The notes: generated from the sequence alone by a model not told the origin. Positions 34,411 through 49,349 are shown, counted from the first letter of the stretch. The stretch: DNA of 64,000 nt from Nemopilema nomurai (GCA_003864495.1 ML133454.1:276501-340500); one strand, 5' to 3'. Program-made: numbers and translations.

Positions 34411-37400
34411 TTAAGCATCTTCCAGTCCAGAAATAGAGAAAGCGCCGATGAAAGATTTCAAGATAGCCTTGATGAAGATGCAATATATAGCAAATCAAGT
34501 CACCTCTGATTACTGAATTTTCTCAGGTTACCTGCTATGTTGAAATAATTAATAAAACCACATCAAAGACACCACGAAGGACTACAACTTTAAAATCACT
34601 AGGGAAAGAATGAAACTTAAATAACTCTCATGCTGAAATATAGAATACCTATAAACCAAGAGATACCTATAACAGGATTATTAAACAATCGATTGTAAGA
34701 GGTTGCAATAACCTTTAGAAACAACCGACTGTATTCCCTTTTATGTCAAAAGTACAGCAAGGCAAAGCAAACTTAGTTTTATTCACAAACAGTACACGGT
34801 ATATAATTTGAGATGACATCAGATGACGTTGTCCATACACACAAAATTAAATGTACGAGATTCCCACTTTCAGTCCGATAGTGTTCCACCATTGTCAACT
34901 GAGTGAAGAGAGTATGATCAATCGTGATTTGTTTAGCCAGGGTTTTTCCTTTAAGATTGGGCAAATATCTCATAAGGTATAGAAGTCATAGGAAGTCAAT
35001 AGAAGTGTAGAGAAATCTGTATTTCTTAGGAGAGATGAAAGCTTGCTTTTCAATTATCATTTGGATTAGCAAAAACAGGGCCTAGCTAATGAACCCGTGG
35101 CATTTTCATATTTTTCCTACAATGATAATGTAGATCGAGGATATCAAGAATCACCACCACATGGCAATGGCGTAAAGAAAAGTAACATTCGAAGGACTTT
35201 CCGAGAAAATTTCAGATCAAAAGACTGACCGTTCAACCCTAAAATTGCTACTAATTGATAAGAGATAATTTCACAGAATTTTTTATTCCTGAAAAGACAT
35301 ACTACACAACATAGCGACACATAGCGGACATGTTTTATCGTTGCAGAAGGAATTTGTGACCATCGAGTTGATGAAATTGTTTGTGTGCATGGTTGACATG
35401 CCAAAGGAACATCTCCTAAACAGACCGTTTTCCAGTGAGCAACAACATCAGCACTGACCAAATAGTTGTTAAAAAGGCAGAAATATAACAAAAGGACAAA
35501 AAGTTTTACTAGTATAAAGGAATAAAATTTTAGGGCGTTGCTACATTGGCCCAATCACAAGAAAATAGCAGATTTCGCAGTTGTGTTAAAAATATAGGGT
35601 TGTGCCCAGTGCCAAATATTCTACATTCTTTACAGAAGAATTGGATTGAGAGCCTGTTTCATATGGACACCAAAAACATAATGGACGCAACGCGGTTTTC
35701 CTTGAATCTTAAACGTTGAGAATCATCATTTGTTTGCACTTTCAGGGTCGACAGGTGATCGTTACACACTGGGTGGGTTAATTGATTTGACCTGCAGTGA
35801 GATTGACTCAACTCTAAAATTGTCATTTTTTCTTTAAGGCTTTTACTAGAATGAAACTCTAGCGTCTCTTTGCTGTTCACCAAGAACACAATGTAAACAG
35901 CAATAAAAGGAAGTTCAAGAAAAGCAATGTTCTCGAACAGGAACCAAGATACAAATAGAGAAACGCTGGCAACGCAATGGTCAAACGCAATTCGCCGCAT
36001 AGTGCCAAGTATGAGAATATTGTCTATTAGTATATATTGTTATCTGTCATGCGGGCCACAGCGCCATCTGCCATGATATTGCCTTAACGAGAGGTCATTG
36101 ATACTTGAGTATTAAGTGCAAGTAGTAATTAATAAGCTTAAGTTCACAGCTGAGATGACGACTTGTGTTTATGTGACTCTCGCAGTCGCACACTTGTAAC
36201 GTAAAAAGTGTCAGAATAACAATGCCTGCAAACAATGTCATTTGTATAAAAGCACTTACACCATTACTTATATTTCAGGTGGCACGTTTAATGTAATAGT
36301 TATTTGGTCGTTTAGAATCCAAGCTGACTATGCTAAGCTTATAACAACTTTAAAATCGCCAAGGCTTATAGGCAGCAGAGTCGACAAGTGAAAGGGGTTC
36401 TGTTTCTGCTTCTTCAGATTTCATAGTGACTGGCTTTGAGGAGTGGAAATGATTTTGGCTTCCTACAGCATCATCAAAGCAACGAGTTTTCTGCAAATCT
36501 AAGCCAGAGCGTGTGACCAAGAAAGTGCTGGTAACATTAGAATAGCATTAAAGTTCCATTATGAAAACAGAAGTTTCAAACCACTTACCAGCCCCTTCAC
36601 AAGATACAATACAGCCAAGAGTTCTATTTTCTGGTGTATACAAACTCCTGTTTGATGGTCGAGTAGTTGAAAACTCTTTGTTGTTTAGCTTAGCATAATG
36701 ACATGCTGTCTAGTCTTGTCTAGCCCAATGACAAAATGAAACTACAGAAATTAGCAAAGAGACCGTTAGCGAGATATGGTTGCCAAGTTTTTTAAGGAAC
36801 AAAAAGATTGGCAAGTTGAACATCTGAAAAAATTCTCCAATTAACAGATATTCAAATTCATCACCGTGTGAATGATTTGCACTCCTATTATGATTAAAAT
36901 AGAAACATAAATTGTAGACTCTTTAAAAAATGCAAAAAGTTACCAAATAGAGGAAGCTTTGCTTCTATGATAACAAGAAGGTATAAGATCTAGAAACAAA
37001 ATGGCAAGAAACAACAAAACATTAGTAGACTTCTATTGATTTAACTCGGTGTACTGGGCCTAGGATTTCAAAAAGAGCTCCGATAAAAATTCTACCTTTT
37101 TTAAAATGCAAACAAAATGCTTTTCAAGCACAAATCAGTAAATAAATGAACAAATATTAAATGATTGGAAAATGAAAAGTAAGATTGTTTCTTCTTAATT
37201 TCTTAATATTTGAAGAATATTTTAACATGTCCACAAAAAACATCCCAAGTGATCGATAGAGGAAAACTGTGAAAAAGAATGATGTAAAGAAAAACCAGTG
37301 ACATTTTTAGAACATAAGGTCATTAGAAAGTCAGACTGCATCGCATCTTTATTTTCAAACATATAAGCAACTACTGGTCAGTGGAATTCATTTTCTAAAA

Positions 37401-39602
37401 TCAAATGCATCAGTAGTTTGAACGCTTGAATTAAACCAAGATCATTAGCCCACAAAACTTTTTTGATCTACAATTACTAGGTGTGTAACTATGATCTTTC
37501 CTTGTTTGCTCGCCCTGTAGGCATACTCTACACTTCAGAGAAAAAAGCTTGCAAAGCTTAGGAATAGAATGCCAGTAATGGAAGATCAACGTTAGACCTA
37601 ATTCTCTGTACAATGAACAATCTATTCTAAAATTTATACAATAAGTCCTTAGCACCCAGACTTTTATGAAACAAGGCTGCAAATTGACTTTTGTCGTTGA
37701 TTTGAAAATTTCATGGCATACTGAAATTCCACACGATTTTGATTAATTAGCTTGGTGATTCAACTCTTTTCATGCTTTCATAGGAATTCTGAACAAGCCA
37801 CACAAGGTATCATAGGTGTACAACATTTCAATTGTAAGCATGCAAAGTGTACAAATATTTTGAGATTTGATTAATGTATCGTTAACTATACTTTCTATGA
37901 AGACTTGCTTTGTTTACAAACGCATAAATACGCTTAAAATTTTGTCAAAGGAGAAGGTTTGGTCGGTTGACATTTTTCATTTACTTGCACGGAAAGGTCA
38001 TCTTTATAACGCCTTCCATCTTCAAATTTATTGCAACCACAAACAGAATTTGGCAAAATTTAAAAAGAGCATTCTTATTCAAAAGATAAGCGGTTGTCAA
38101 ATACCTTAAGGATAAACTGATAACTGAATAAATAATGTAAATTCCCCATAACTGTCAGTAAACATTTGTGTGCGTCAAAAGAAAATTAATGATATAGAGC
38201 TTATTTTAATCCTCAATCAATACCAATTGATATTGTGCAGGAAAAAGATCATTTCGTGCCACATTTTAGCACATCCTGTTTGCATCTTGTTAATGACACC
38301 ACTGTTAAGCCTCTTTGCTCGGGATAAAACTTTTGGGCTCAGTCTTTGAAAAGAAACTAAAAAGGCAGCTTCTTACTGAATAGTAGAAAGAGGATTTACA
38401 ACGTATGCTGCAAATTGACATTAGTAAATGCAGGAAGCACAATAAGTATCTTTAGAGCATTGTTTGCAATTGGTATGGGAAGAGAAGTGGCAAAGGCTCA
38501 GTAGAGCAAGGTGCATTTTCAACGAATTGGATGCTAATCTAGGGATTAAATAGGATATTCAGCTGCCAGAGTGATTAGGTATACAGGTACTTCGAATATC
38601 ACATCTTTTTCTTGGTATATCAGAACTTTATTAGTCTTGAAAAGACCTCTTCTTTGTTGCCTGTAATCCGCAGAAGTAGCCTTATCAGTCTGACATAAAA
38701 AAAATAGTCCCTGTCAAAGGTACCAACAACTCCATACACTTGTGCTACAGCGTAACCTCTTAGGTCCAGGTCATTATATTGAATGTCAGGCAGAGCATTG
38801 GCAAAAGCGTTAGCTCCACGTAGTTATTCATCTTAGTGGTAGCAGAGTAACTGAGGTAATTTCATGGATAGAAAGGTGTGGATGAACTGGCCACAGGCAT
38901 CGATAAATCAATGGGCATTTTTCTCACCCGATTCTCAGCTCAAAGTGAAATTCTGGCAATGTTATTCAGTTACTGCTGGCTTGGGATTTCACGTGGCAGA
39001 AAAAGACGCCAGTGACTTTTTTACACCATTTCAGCCACTTTATTCTTTGAAAAAGTTTGATGCGTTAGTATAGAGTGGTATGAACGACCTGGATGTTTTC
39101 AAATGCCACCTCTTCTATCTTTAAACTACCATTAATAGTTAAGTTTGTTTGAGTCTCATACCTTAACTGACCCTTCAAAATTGATCAAACTCCGTTCAAA
39201 GATACTGCATACAATACTTATAAAACTCAAACTTAGAGAGGAACATATTGGGCTATTGATATCAAGAAATCGCTGGAAGGGCATTATTGCCTGAAGCTGT
39301 CTAAGTGCTTGGCTGTAGCAGTACGGGTGGGTGACTTCACAGCCAAATCGCGGTTGAGCCGTTTCTCTAGTGGTGGATCTCTGAGATCCAACCAGGCTGA
39401 GAAAGCTTTGTAGAGTCAAATTATTACCGTATATCCCCAACGATTAAGAGACGGCAGGGACAAGGGGTGCAGTAATTTGCAGCTAACCGTGACTTGCCAG
39501 CACCACACCAAGCATGCTTTCTTATGGGCTCCGTGGTTCATATTATCATTTCCTGACTCCTTTTCATTACACATTTTGAATAGGCGTATGGACAGGGTTC
39601 TC
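34411..39602. other. AT-rich DNA, no supported gene
   Basis: The longest frames are minus 35144-35554 (136 codons, no ATG) and minus 36000-35659 (113 codons with ATG, hydrophobic first half). Neither shows a definite domain or splice context. The rest is stop-rich. Confidence 0.4.
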
Positions 39603-39625
39603 AAAATCCACTTAAAATGGATTTT
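39603..39625. repeat. 8-bp inverted repeat, 7-nt loop
   Basis: AAAATCCA and TGGATTTT pair around CTTAAAA. It is a short hairpin of unknown relevance. Confidence 0.6.
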
Positions 39626-42600
39626 CAATTTAAACCATGTCAGTTTAAAGAAGGCGCGGCAGTTTAAAGATTCCGCAATAGACACATTCATGAATAAGTT
39701 TGAATGAGCAAAGATATGGCTATTTAAGCTTTGCCTTTGAGCTTAAAAAAGTTCTCTTAGTTTGTATGAAGACTTATGAAAAAATATTGTCAAACTGCAA
39801 CTAAGGATTAAGTTGAGCCGAATACAAAAGCCAGTGTTTACGCTGCTAAATTAAATGAGCACTCAGCATGTTCAGGGCAAAGAACTTCTATTATTACCAA
39901 AGAAATATCAAACCGTATTTTTTATCCAATCAATTAAGAGTAAAGTGAAGACTTTGTATTTGAAATAAGGTAGATTAATAAAAAACGGCAAAAGATACAC
40001 TAAAAAGACTATTTCCTGCAACAGGAATTGAAAGACTTACTTCAAGTTAGCGCTTGAAATAACTTTGCGAGGTACAGGAAAGAGAATGGGGATGATAAGT
40101 TTTTATGAACACTACTAAAGAGAAGATGTAAGTATGGTCTAACAAGCGCTTTAAAAATTTAGAAACTGTGTCTAGGAAACATGCATGTTCTCGTCAGCCA
40201 ACAGGCCCCTACATATCCAACATGCTTTGAATAGAACGGAACACTGCTATATGCTGGTATTCACTCTGAAATACATAGCAGGATTTAGCATGCCTTTACA
40301 GAGGTATTGTACAGAAATTCAAGTCCAATAATTGACTAACAATTGTGAAACATTTTTGAAGCTTTTCACGAGTAATTTTCTTAATAGAAAACCAGAAAAA
40401 TTATCCAAAAAGAATCATGACCAAAGATACCTAAAGAGGGTGTAGATTAAAAATGCACATCGATACAGGTAGCTCAAGGTTCTGCTGCTAAAAGTGCTTT
40501 GTTAATAGTCTTATTCATACTTTGCCTCCTGCTGCTCCTTTAACTAATCAACTTTTTAGAAGGGCAGTTCAATGGCGAAGCAAACGCTTTCGACACAATC
40601 AGGACTGTTCATTGTTTTGATAATTGACAGTAACAAATTATGGATAAAAACGATTTCTACTTATATTACTGAAAAAAGACGCAACTTGACATCGTACATG
40701 TTATCTTCGAGCTGTTCTATTGAAAATCACAAAACTCATAACAAGATTAGACGTGTAAATGTGTCAGCCTTTATGGACTGAAGCATCAGTTTAGAGCGAA
40801 TAAATAGTACACAGGCACATTAAACAGGCCGCGTATGAGATAATTCCTGGAGTGCCAGGTGGTTGAACACAGATAGAACTGTTACTTGACTGAAACAATA
40901 CCGAAAGCGCAGACTGGCGTGCTGATAGCCGACTCGATTGGCAGGACAAAGGTCTCCCCGAGGCGTCAAACCTAGATGCACTCAATTATTATCAACCATG
41001 TGAATAGATAAATAGCTCTTAAACAGGCAAATTGATAAACAAACAGGAAGAGCTTGTATTATCCTGTATTTCAAGACTCTGACGACTAAAATAACATATA
41101 GCAGTCTATTATGGCCAGAGTGAATTGTTGAGAAAAATAGAGAGCTGCTAATGGTGGTCAAACAAGCCCAGCTGATAATGAAGATGTGATTGGGCAATAA
41201 TGCATTGAAATGATGGCATTAGTTTGTGAAAACTCCCACACCATCAACCACACGTCTACGCATTGTAGAAAGAAGCTAAGAAGTCTTGGTCAACCACTGC
41301 GCCTTCAAAGTGCAAGTTACTAATCGGCTAATTCGAAAGAGAATTTACACTTCAGCAAGTGAGACTGCAAGTATGCAGTGAAAAGGCTGTTGGGTATAAG
41401 CAAGCACACTGAGCAGTCAATCCAGCCAATCTGGGCTTGCAGCTGACCACATGGGCATACAGGCATATGAATGGACAGGAGCCATGAAAAATGAAATGAA
41501 AATGACAGAGGAATGAAAATCATTACAAAGCAGCTATCATTCCTCTTGATGACACTTTCTAAATACGTTTCTGCTCACAGCGGCACGAGTTTCTGACTTT
41601 TAATTAAATTTACGTAGTTAACATGTTCGGTAGTAAGCCCAAATTGCGAAAAACGTTGTAGAAAGCACAAATATTAAAGCTACATGGTACTTCTTTTATA
41701 CATAGCACCACGGACCAGCCCAAACGGGATCATCAAGCCATTCCTTTAATTTAGCCATTGGTTTTGCAAGTAAATTGGGACCTTGCGGTAGTTTCAGTAG
41801 AACAGAGCGAAATCTACCACGATATATGCACTAAAAGCTCTCAAATCGTAAGTCTTTAACTTATGATGATGGGAAGCATGGTTAAAAAATGAAGATTTGT
41901 TGCCGATATAGCTGAAAAATAAATCTATCATAATATGCGCGTCACATTAAAACTCAAACAAAGGACAGCAGAATCCTTTTCAGGCACATAACGTGTTGAA
42001 AAATGGAGAACTATTCATTTAAGGACTTTGTCGCAAATCAGAACCTTCAATGGAACAGAAACACATGCATACAAGTACAACGCAGAAAGGATGTTGCCAA
42101 ATGCAGCGAATGGATTGTCATATATTCGTGTTAACAAGACTGGTACCATGTATTACCATGTAATGTCATTTCGTAAAACGTTCAAAAAATATTTTGACTG
42201 TGAACCAAACATAACACAAGTAAGAAATTCTTCACTAAATAATGAAAATTACTTGAAATTATGCGCTCCTTTCTTTTCTGTCACAGACTATATACTTATT
42301 TTATCAGCAAAAATGCTGCAATTTTCGAAGAGGTCATCAACAGCAACAGGAAATCGGCCTTAAGCGTCTAAGAAATAATAGCGCCAAAACAGCTGTCCTT
42401 CTAAAATGCGCTAAATTTTAGGCCAAAAATGGTAGATGAATCGATAACGTCGCAACCGATGATTCAGATTAGCATGTCATAAAAAAATATAAAGTAAAGA
42501 AGTACAAATCAATAAGACATAAAAGTACCAGTCATCGAACAAGTTTAAAAATCTGTTTACAATCATTGGAACAGTCTTGGAGTACCTACAATGATTGAAT

Positions 42601-45600
42601 ATTTGTAAACTTGATTTCACCTAACACAATTTATGTTTCATTATCCAAAATTTGAAACAGGAAAATAGGATGCTGCTAAATCATCTTACAGGCTCCTGTC
42701 TTATCTTGAAGCTTCACAATTTCGATATACATAGCCGCTTTGAAGAAATTTCAGAAGTTGTTATCGCTATAAAAATATCTAAAAAATTGAATGAAAAATT
42801 GGAATATTTGGCAAATTGAATCAAAAAATGGCAGAATACCACGGGTATCAAGCCAATAGTTTTTCTTTTCATCTCGATTTTTGTATTTTCTCGAAAAAAG
42901 AACCTCTCTGAACAGAAATATTTGATCCTCACCAATCCGAACTTGGTTCCCTATCACTGAAAGCTGAAATTTGGATAAAGGAAATGGTGGCTGTCAAGAT
43001 CCCTGTCAATCATCTAAATCTGTGGGCAGTTGAGAATGTAAGGTAGTGAAGAAAGTTCAAGCACGTGCACCTGTTTCCCTGCATATTTTTCTTTTAATAC
43101 AAATAACCAGTTTACTAGCAGATAACTAGCAGATGCTGGGGAAGTCATTTCATTTCCCCATGTATACGTTATCCACAGGGGTGCTAGAAATAATTGAGGA
43201 TGGGTTGGATAGAAGTGAAATGAGAAGCAGCAAGGCAAGCAACAATGCTGAAACAACGCAACAATGACTGCTGTAAGCACGGAAGTCAATGCTTACCGGC
43301 AATTCAAGCAACAAGACTGGGACGGCCAAAGACAGCAACGCACTTTTGGCCTTTCCTCACTCCCCTGAACTGCATGTTCCAGTACAGTCAATCTTTGTCA
43401 CCATTCATCAGGTTTACATTTGCGGTTGCAGACGTTTTTGCAATTATCTATACAATTATGATTATATGTACTAGTGAAGAACAAGGTCTTTTTGGTGTTT
43501 ACGGGCACTGGTGCCAGAAGAGGGAACAGCGATTCCTTCAGTAACTTGTTGGTACTTGCCGTTCATGAAGGTCAATGCGTAAAAATTGAAGCAAAGTCCC
43601 AAGAAGTACACACTGGCAGATTCCCAGAGACATGAAGGGTTACAGTATTCAAATACAAATATCTGAGTGTTATCCTAACAAAGAAGTAAGACTCGTTGCC
43701 GATTGGCTGAAATGAGCCAAGACTGTTCAGTTTCATTGCTTGCCGTGAAGCACCGAAGAAAGAGAAAGCCTACTCACTTGTGATGAAGATGTTCCCACGA
43801 AACTGCAGCCATATTTCTGTTGCAAATTCAAAAGAGACAGGGTTGCAAAGTGCTCGCAAGGTCAGTGAGCCGTTACCGCTCGCCTCAGTCTCTGAGTGGC
43901 TTAGAGGAATGTAAACATTGACCTAGTTGGCCAGAGATTGTCGACAGCAACGAAGAAAAATCAGGACATTGACCAAGTAAGATGCTGGTACCAATGCTAC
44001 TATTATTTAAAAATAAACTATCAAGTGTTAGTGTGATACAACGCATCAATGAATAGAGTCTTCGAAAATGCCTTCAAAATCTGCAGATTAAAATTACTGT
44101 ATATTACCTGCACCATAGAGAAACCCAGTGCAACCAGAATTGGCCGCATCGCTTTTCAGAATCTTCAATGTCATTGCTTATTTGTAACTCTTTGTTCATA
44201 TTTTCCATGAAGTTTCGATGCTTTGTTTCGAGCGCCAACCGCTTTACGACGGATTTACAACGTTTTTTATTCATATGACCATACTAATAAGTCACAAGCG
44301 ATGGCAGCCACTTCTTCAACAGGACTGCGCGACCACGCAAGTAATCATTCTTAATAGGTCCATACATTCGTTCAGTTACTGAAGGCCTATTAAAAATTTC
44401 TTTTTCTTTTTGCCTCAAACGACTGGGCTTCCTCAAATCAAAGGCTAATTTACGATACAATGTAATCCATAAAAAGTCAATAAATACTAGACCTTAGATA
44501 GGAAAACAGAATTTTTCTAGTTATGAGATGGAGAGCAGCGAACAAAACAAGTTGTTCTCGAATGTGACTAGGTTAAGTGGAGGTTTTCCTCAAATTTTGC
44601 AGGCCACGATCTTGGATATTATGTTTAAAAAACCAATTACAAAAGAAAAACTTTTTGGAAAGATGAAAAATAAGTTTACTCAACAAACCATTTCTTCAAC
44701 GTTATCATAAACACTGAGGTGGGATATGAGAAATAAAATTTGGCTCACTCTAACAATAACATCAGTACGACCAATACGAGTTCTTAGATTAGGATAGCAC
44801 CAGTACCATAGTAGATATTAGAAACGCGATTACTTTGCTGAGTCCCAAACTAAGTATTCAAGAATCTCCGGACCTTATGAAATAAGAAACTTTTCAATAT
44901 TAGCCCGCAATACCAATAAGTCACAATGATGCGAAATAAAAATTATTGGGTTATAGAGGTGCTACAAGAGGCAGATTCTAAAAGCCTTGCTAAACAGTCT
45001 TTAGGCAAGATTTGCATGGCATTTGGTCTAATTAGAAGAAGCAAGTGGTACAGAGCAATGAATATGAAATATAATTATTGGCTTGAATATTGGCTAAATA
45101 TAAGAAACTGGGTCAATATTCTAATGTCATTATGGGCAAAAACTTGTACTAGAATGATTGGGGATAATTATATTTGATAATAAGAATAAAATTGCAAAAT
45201 AATACAAAAACACCCCTTCCAGCTTTTGCCTTTGGAATCAGTACAGATATTGTGCATGTACAAGAATAAATTGAAGGTAGTTAAGGCCTACTTTAGTAAG
45301 GGTTCCTTTTACAACGAGTTGTGATGAATTAATATTGACTTGGGTGACCAAAAACAAGTGAAAATTAAATCAGACATTTACAAGTGCTGTAAAAATACCA
45401 AAAAACATTCTTATTCAAAAAATTCAAAACTACGAAATGTAGAGAAATAAATATAATGAGCAAACAGTAGAATGCATCATGGATAAAGTAAAGATAGGTA
45501 AGCTCTGAGAGACACAATAGGCTATAAAATGTAACTATTTATAAATCGGTGGTGCTTATTAACCATCATTCTTGAGGAAATTCAAATCAAAAGACTCAAG

Positions 45601-47089
45601 GTACACAGTCAGGTTAATATGAATAGTCAAAAAGCCTTTAAATAATCAAAAAGCCTTTATTTACAATGAATATTCCAGCCTACAATAGTAACATCAATGA
45701 ACGAACAATAATAACGCATTGTTGTGAAAATATATGGGTGCTTCTTTTAGCAAAAATTATTTTAAAAGAATGATTTCAATTTGAATCATAAAAAGTTATG
45801 TGGCGTTTACCGATTGCATTGACTAAAACAATTATTTAGCATTATTTCATATTGTTTTTCTATTATATTGTTTGCCTATAGAATATGCAAATTTGCAAAA
45901 TATGAAAGGTGCCTAAATATTAAACATTCACCCTTGAAACAATTTATCACTCAGTCCAAAAATAAATAAAGTGCTTACGTAATCCTATAAAGAAAATTTG
46001 TCATAATGATAACACAACTTAGGCGATGTTGAAGTCAAATAATGAAAAATGACCTTCTTGCTCGCAACTTGAATCAAAGCATAAAGCTAAAAAAATTAGC
46101 GTTTCAATCTAAAAACATAACAATGAAAATAAAAAAGGTAAAAATGTATAAGTCAAGGATTCTACGACCAAGACTGTGAAAAGTATTGGTTGCTGTTAAC
46201 AAGATATTCATTTTTACCAAAAGTACAATATAGTCGGATCAGAATAAGAGCCTGTTGCACTTAAGTCACATTGTCCCAGCTCAATGCCCAAGTTCATTCA
46301 AAAAGGACGGACAAAATTACAAGGCTTTTTTTACATAATGTCAAAGTTAACCATAAAGAAAACGAGAAACCACGATTTCCTCACTACCAGGCAACGGCCA
46401 TTTTAGGACGAGATCTCATTATCATTAGCATAAATACTCATTAAACGTTTTAAGCCCATTCTTCTGGTTGTCCACCCTTTATTAAAGAGAGAAATTAGCG
46501 GCAGAGCTCAAATTATAATGCTTTCTTACCAAGGAAGACTTTGTTTACAATTACTTTGAAACAGTCAATTTAAAGGCGGTAAAGTGAGCCTTCGTGAGCG
46601 ACCAAATTAAAATGAAGATATTTAATTGAAAATTAACCAAAGATAGTTGCCACTGCATATTTTTTGTCTGTCGTTGCTTTGAATGGAATAATCTTTCAAT
46701 ATTGTTGCTTGAACATTGCTAACAAAGAAATCTGGGTACAGAAAACCAAAGGAAAACCAGGGCTGTGAATACTGATAAAAGGAACACCAAAGTGCGCGGA
46801 AATCATTGATAATCTATCAAAAACGACGAGAAAAAGAAGCATAATTGCAGCGAAATGTATCGTAGTCAAAGTAAGTAAGGTGCCACTTTATGTCGACTCG
46901 GCCTTCAGGCTGCCTACTTGCGAAGGTACTGATATCAGTTCAGCTGTTGATCATCGATTCAATTCAAAATACCGACCTCTATTAACAAACTAATTCAAAT
47001 GAATACCATGAATGTCATTATAATGAGCACGTCCGTGCCTTTGTAAACATCCAAAGAAAATCCTGATTTGACTCATTCTTTACCGCAGC
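39626..47089. other. AT-rich DNA, no supported gene
   Basis: About 7.5 kb of strongly AT-rich sequence. The plus-strand open frame 42028-42363 begins with TTG and contains a fair donor (CACAA|GTAAGA near 42220) but lacks a good acceptor. An 18-bp-period duplication of TCAAAAAGCCTTTA lies at 45627-45658. Nothing else is recognisable. Confidence 0.4.
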
Positions 47090-47450
47090 TGCCATTGAGT
47101 GGAACCAGTGACATCTCCAGGTGACGCGGCCCAATCAGGGACTAGAGGCATAAAGCGACAACTGCCACTCCGCAAGTGTGCCAAAGTCCATTGCCAACAA
47201 ACGGGACCAAAGAGGCAAACACGCAGACGTACAAAGCACCTAGGCGTCACATTACGCCTTTTCCACTGTATTCAAGTGGACAGCTTATCCCAGCAACAAG
47301 GGCCTGACAAAAAGACCGAAAAACCAGAATGGTCCAAAACCCAGTGCCAAGCCTTTAACCGACAGAGACAGCACAACAATGGACAGGATTCGCGAGGTGG
47401 CCAAATTCACTGGGGCCTTGTGCGAACAAAGAGAAGACCGCAGTGAATAT
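47090..47450 (+). other. GC-rich island with two overlapping open frames
   Basis: Base composition jumps to about half G+C for 350 bp. One plus frame is open from 47099 to 47446 (basic, Gln/Lys/Arg-rich, no ATG). A second plus frame has one TAG and then reads as fluent polar peptide to a TAA at about 47453 (FKWTAYPSN, then TTMDRIREVAKFTGALCEQR). The minus strand is also largely open. This may be an exon, a retroelement fragment or a recently arrived segment. No family is recognised and no flanking repeats were seen. Confidence 0.25.
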
Positions 47451-49237
47451 ATCGATCCGTAATGAGAAGAAGGTACAAAGGAAAGACGAAAATACCCTTC
47501 ATGGCATGTGCTTTTTTGATAATGAAAACCATTATGAGCTCGAGAGTTGCTCACTGACTTAATGAAAAGGTTAATGCTCAAGATAGTAAGAGTCTAAAAA
47601 GGATTTCATGTCGCCAAGGGTAATATTTAAGCAGAGAAAAGGCGCCCTAAGTGGCACTGGTGAAACATGCCGTTGTTTTATTCTGGAGCTCCTTCAATGG
47701 GGGTCGGAGCTTAAATCTTCAGGCTTAACAGATGTTAATTGTTACAGATATAAATTAAAACATAATTATGAAAATCTTAAACCGAAAATCCTAATCGCTA
47801 CAAGATAAGGCTAAATGGTCAATTGCTCTCGAAATGTAAACAATTAAAAAAGCGCATCAACAATATTTAATTTTGTCTAGAATAGCATTTCAGCATAGAA
47901 TCCGACGATTAGACAATCGGACAATGTTTAACGTTGACAAAATATTAGTGACCAAATCTCTTTAAATCTAATAGGACTAGACTTTGTACTAACCGTCGTA
48001 GCGTCGTGATGGTTTTTGGAACACTAGTCTTCGCACAGATCATGTTATGTCTCTCGTTTAGCAAACAATTTCCGGCAGGCCTTTTTATTAGAATGACAAG
48101 CCAACAAAAACGCAAACTTCAAAGGATAGAACAGGACAAAATAGATGTATTTCCAACGGTTTCTTAGTATTATTAACGTGTCTTTATTTAGTGGTCGAGA
48201 CTGTAATGTTCTGTAATACTGCGAGGCCCGCTGAGGAGGTGCCGCAAACACAAACACTATTTGTTTTTGTAATAAAAGCATCAATAGATTCAATATTCTG
48301 AGGAGAATTTGCTGCCTTGAAATGTTCCAAACCACTTATTGTTGGTTTAGAAAAGATCGAGAAAGCAAATACTCCCAACTTCTAGTATTGTGAATTTTCT
48401 GTAACATGAATTATATTTGTGAGCATGAATAATATGAGAAATTCTTTGCAATTAATGAGAAAATATCTGTCGGAAAATATTTCAACTTTGCCTTTTGAAA
48501 CATGGGACAAGCCGGTTTATAATTCTATAAGGAGCTATGAATTTGTGTTTGGCTCTTCTCTATAACAGCATATTCAAGTTCAGCAAATTATTTACTTGTT
48601 CTTTCGACAAAAAGTGTGTTGGCCACACGGAAAACTTATAAATAAACATTAATTTGTCAACTTGAAACAGTCACCATGGTACCAAGCTGCTCATATTTGT
48701 AAAGGAAAGATTATGGATCAAGTCAAGTCAGCTTAAATAACAGGAATAGACAGAAAAACCTTCCCGTGTGCTGCTTTTCATGGAGCTGAACGTGTATGCC
48801 AAAAACGTTTAGCAGCACATGGTGGAAAGCATAAAGAGAAGATTTAATGTTTTAAACATTTTTAGTAAGCTAGAATAACTTCCAAACTGCACCAAGTGTC
48901 TTAGAGAAAGTTGAAGAATGCAGTGTCGTACAAAGTAACATCTGACTTTTCAACATTTGATTAGAAAAGATTAGAAAAGCATTTGATTAGAAAAGGCACT
49001 AAAGTGTGTCACATGGCCCAGTCATATCCCCAGGAACGTTCGGCCAATTACGATATTCTCTGACTGCTATCCTATGATATCTCGCTAGAAATAGCTTCAA
49101 GACGTTTTAAAAATACTCTAGCAGCATAAATGAAAAACGAATTACCATTAAATGAAGGTGTAACGTAGACTACACCCCACCACAAAATGATTACAGGCGA
49201 TTACTATGCATTGGTCTTTCTGTTTTGCTTTCACGAG

Positions 49238-49349
49238 GGAGACACCTAAGTACGTGCATTGTGATGGTAATGAAAGCTACTTCGGAGGAAGAGGCTTAGA
49301 CCCACAATATAAAAATACATTCGTCATCAAAATCGTGGACAGACTGATA
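49238..49349 (+). other. Candidate exon (112 nt), plus strand
   Basis: A strong polypyrimidine acceptor (TCTTTCTGTTTTGCTTTCACGAG) and a good donor (CTGATA|GTAAGC) bound a segment with a 1-nt entry and phase-0 exit. It encodes 37 residues starting ETPKYVHCDGNESYFGGRG and ending VIKIVDRLI. The peptide is balanced in composition. The frame runs past the donor to a TAG at 49392-49394. No phase-compatible neighbour was found. The next open segment (49437-49628) needs a different phase. The family is unknown. Confidence 0.3.

Noticed and set aside
35144..35554. 136-codon minus-strand open frame with a hydrophobic start
   Set aside because: There is no ATG (it begins TTG) and no usable acceptor. 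It is Cys/Leu-rich without a family and not far above chance length.
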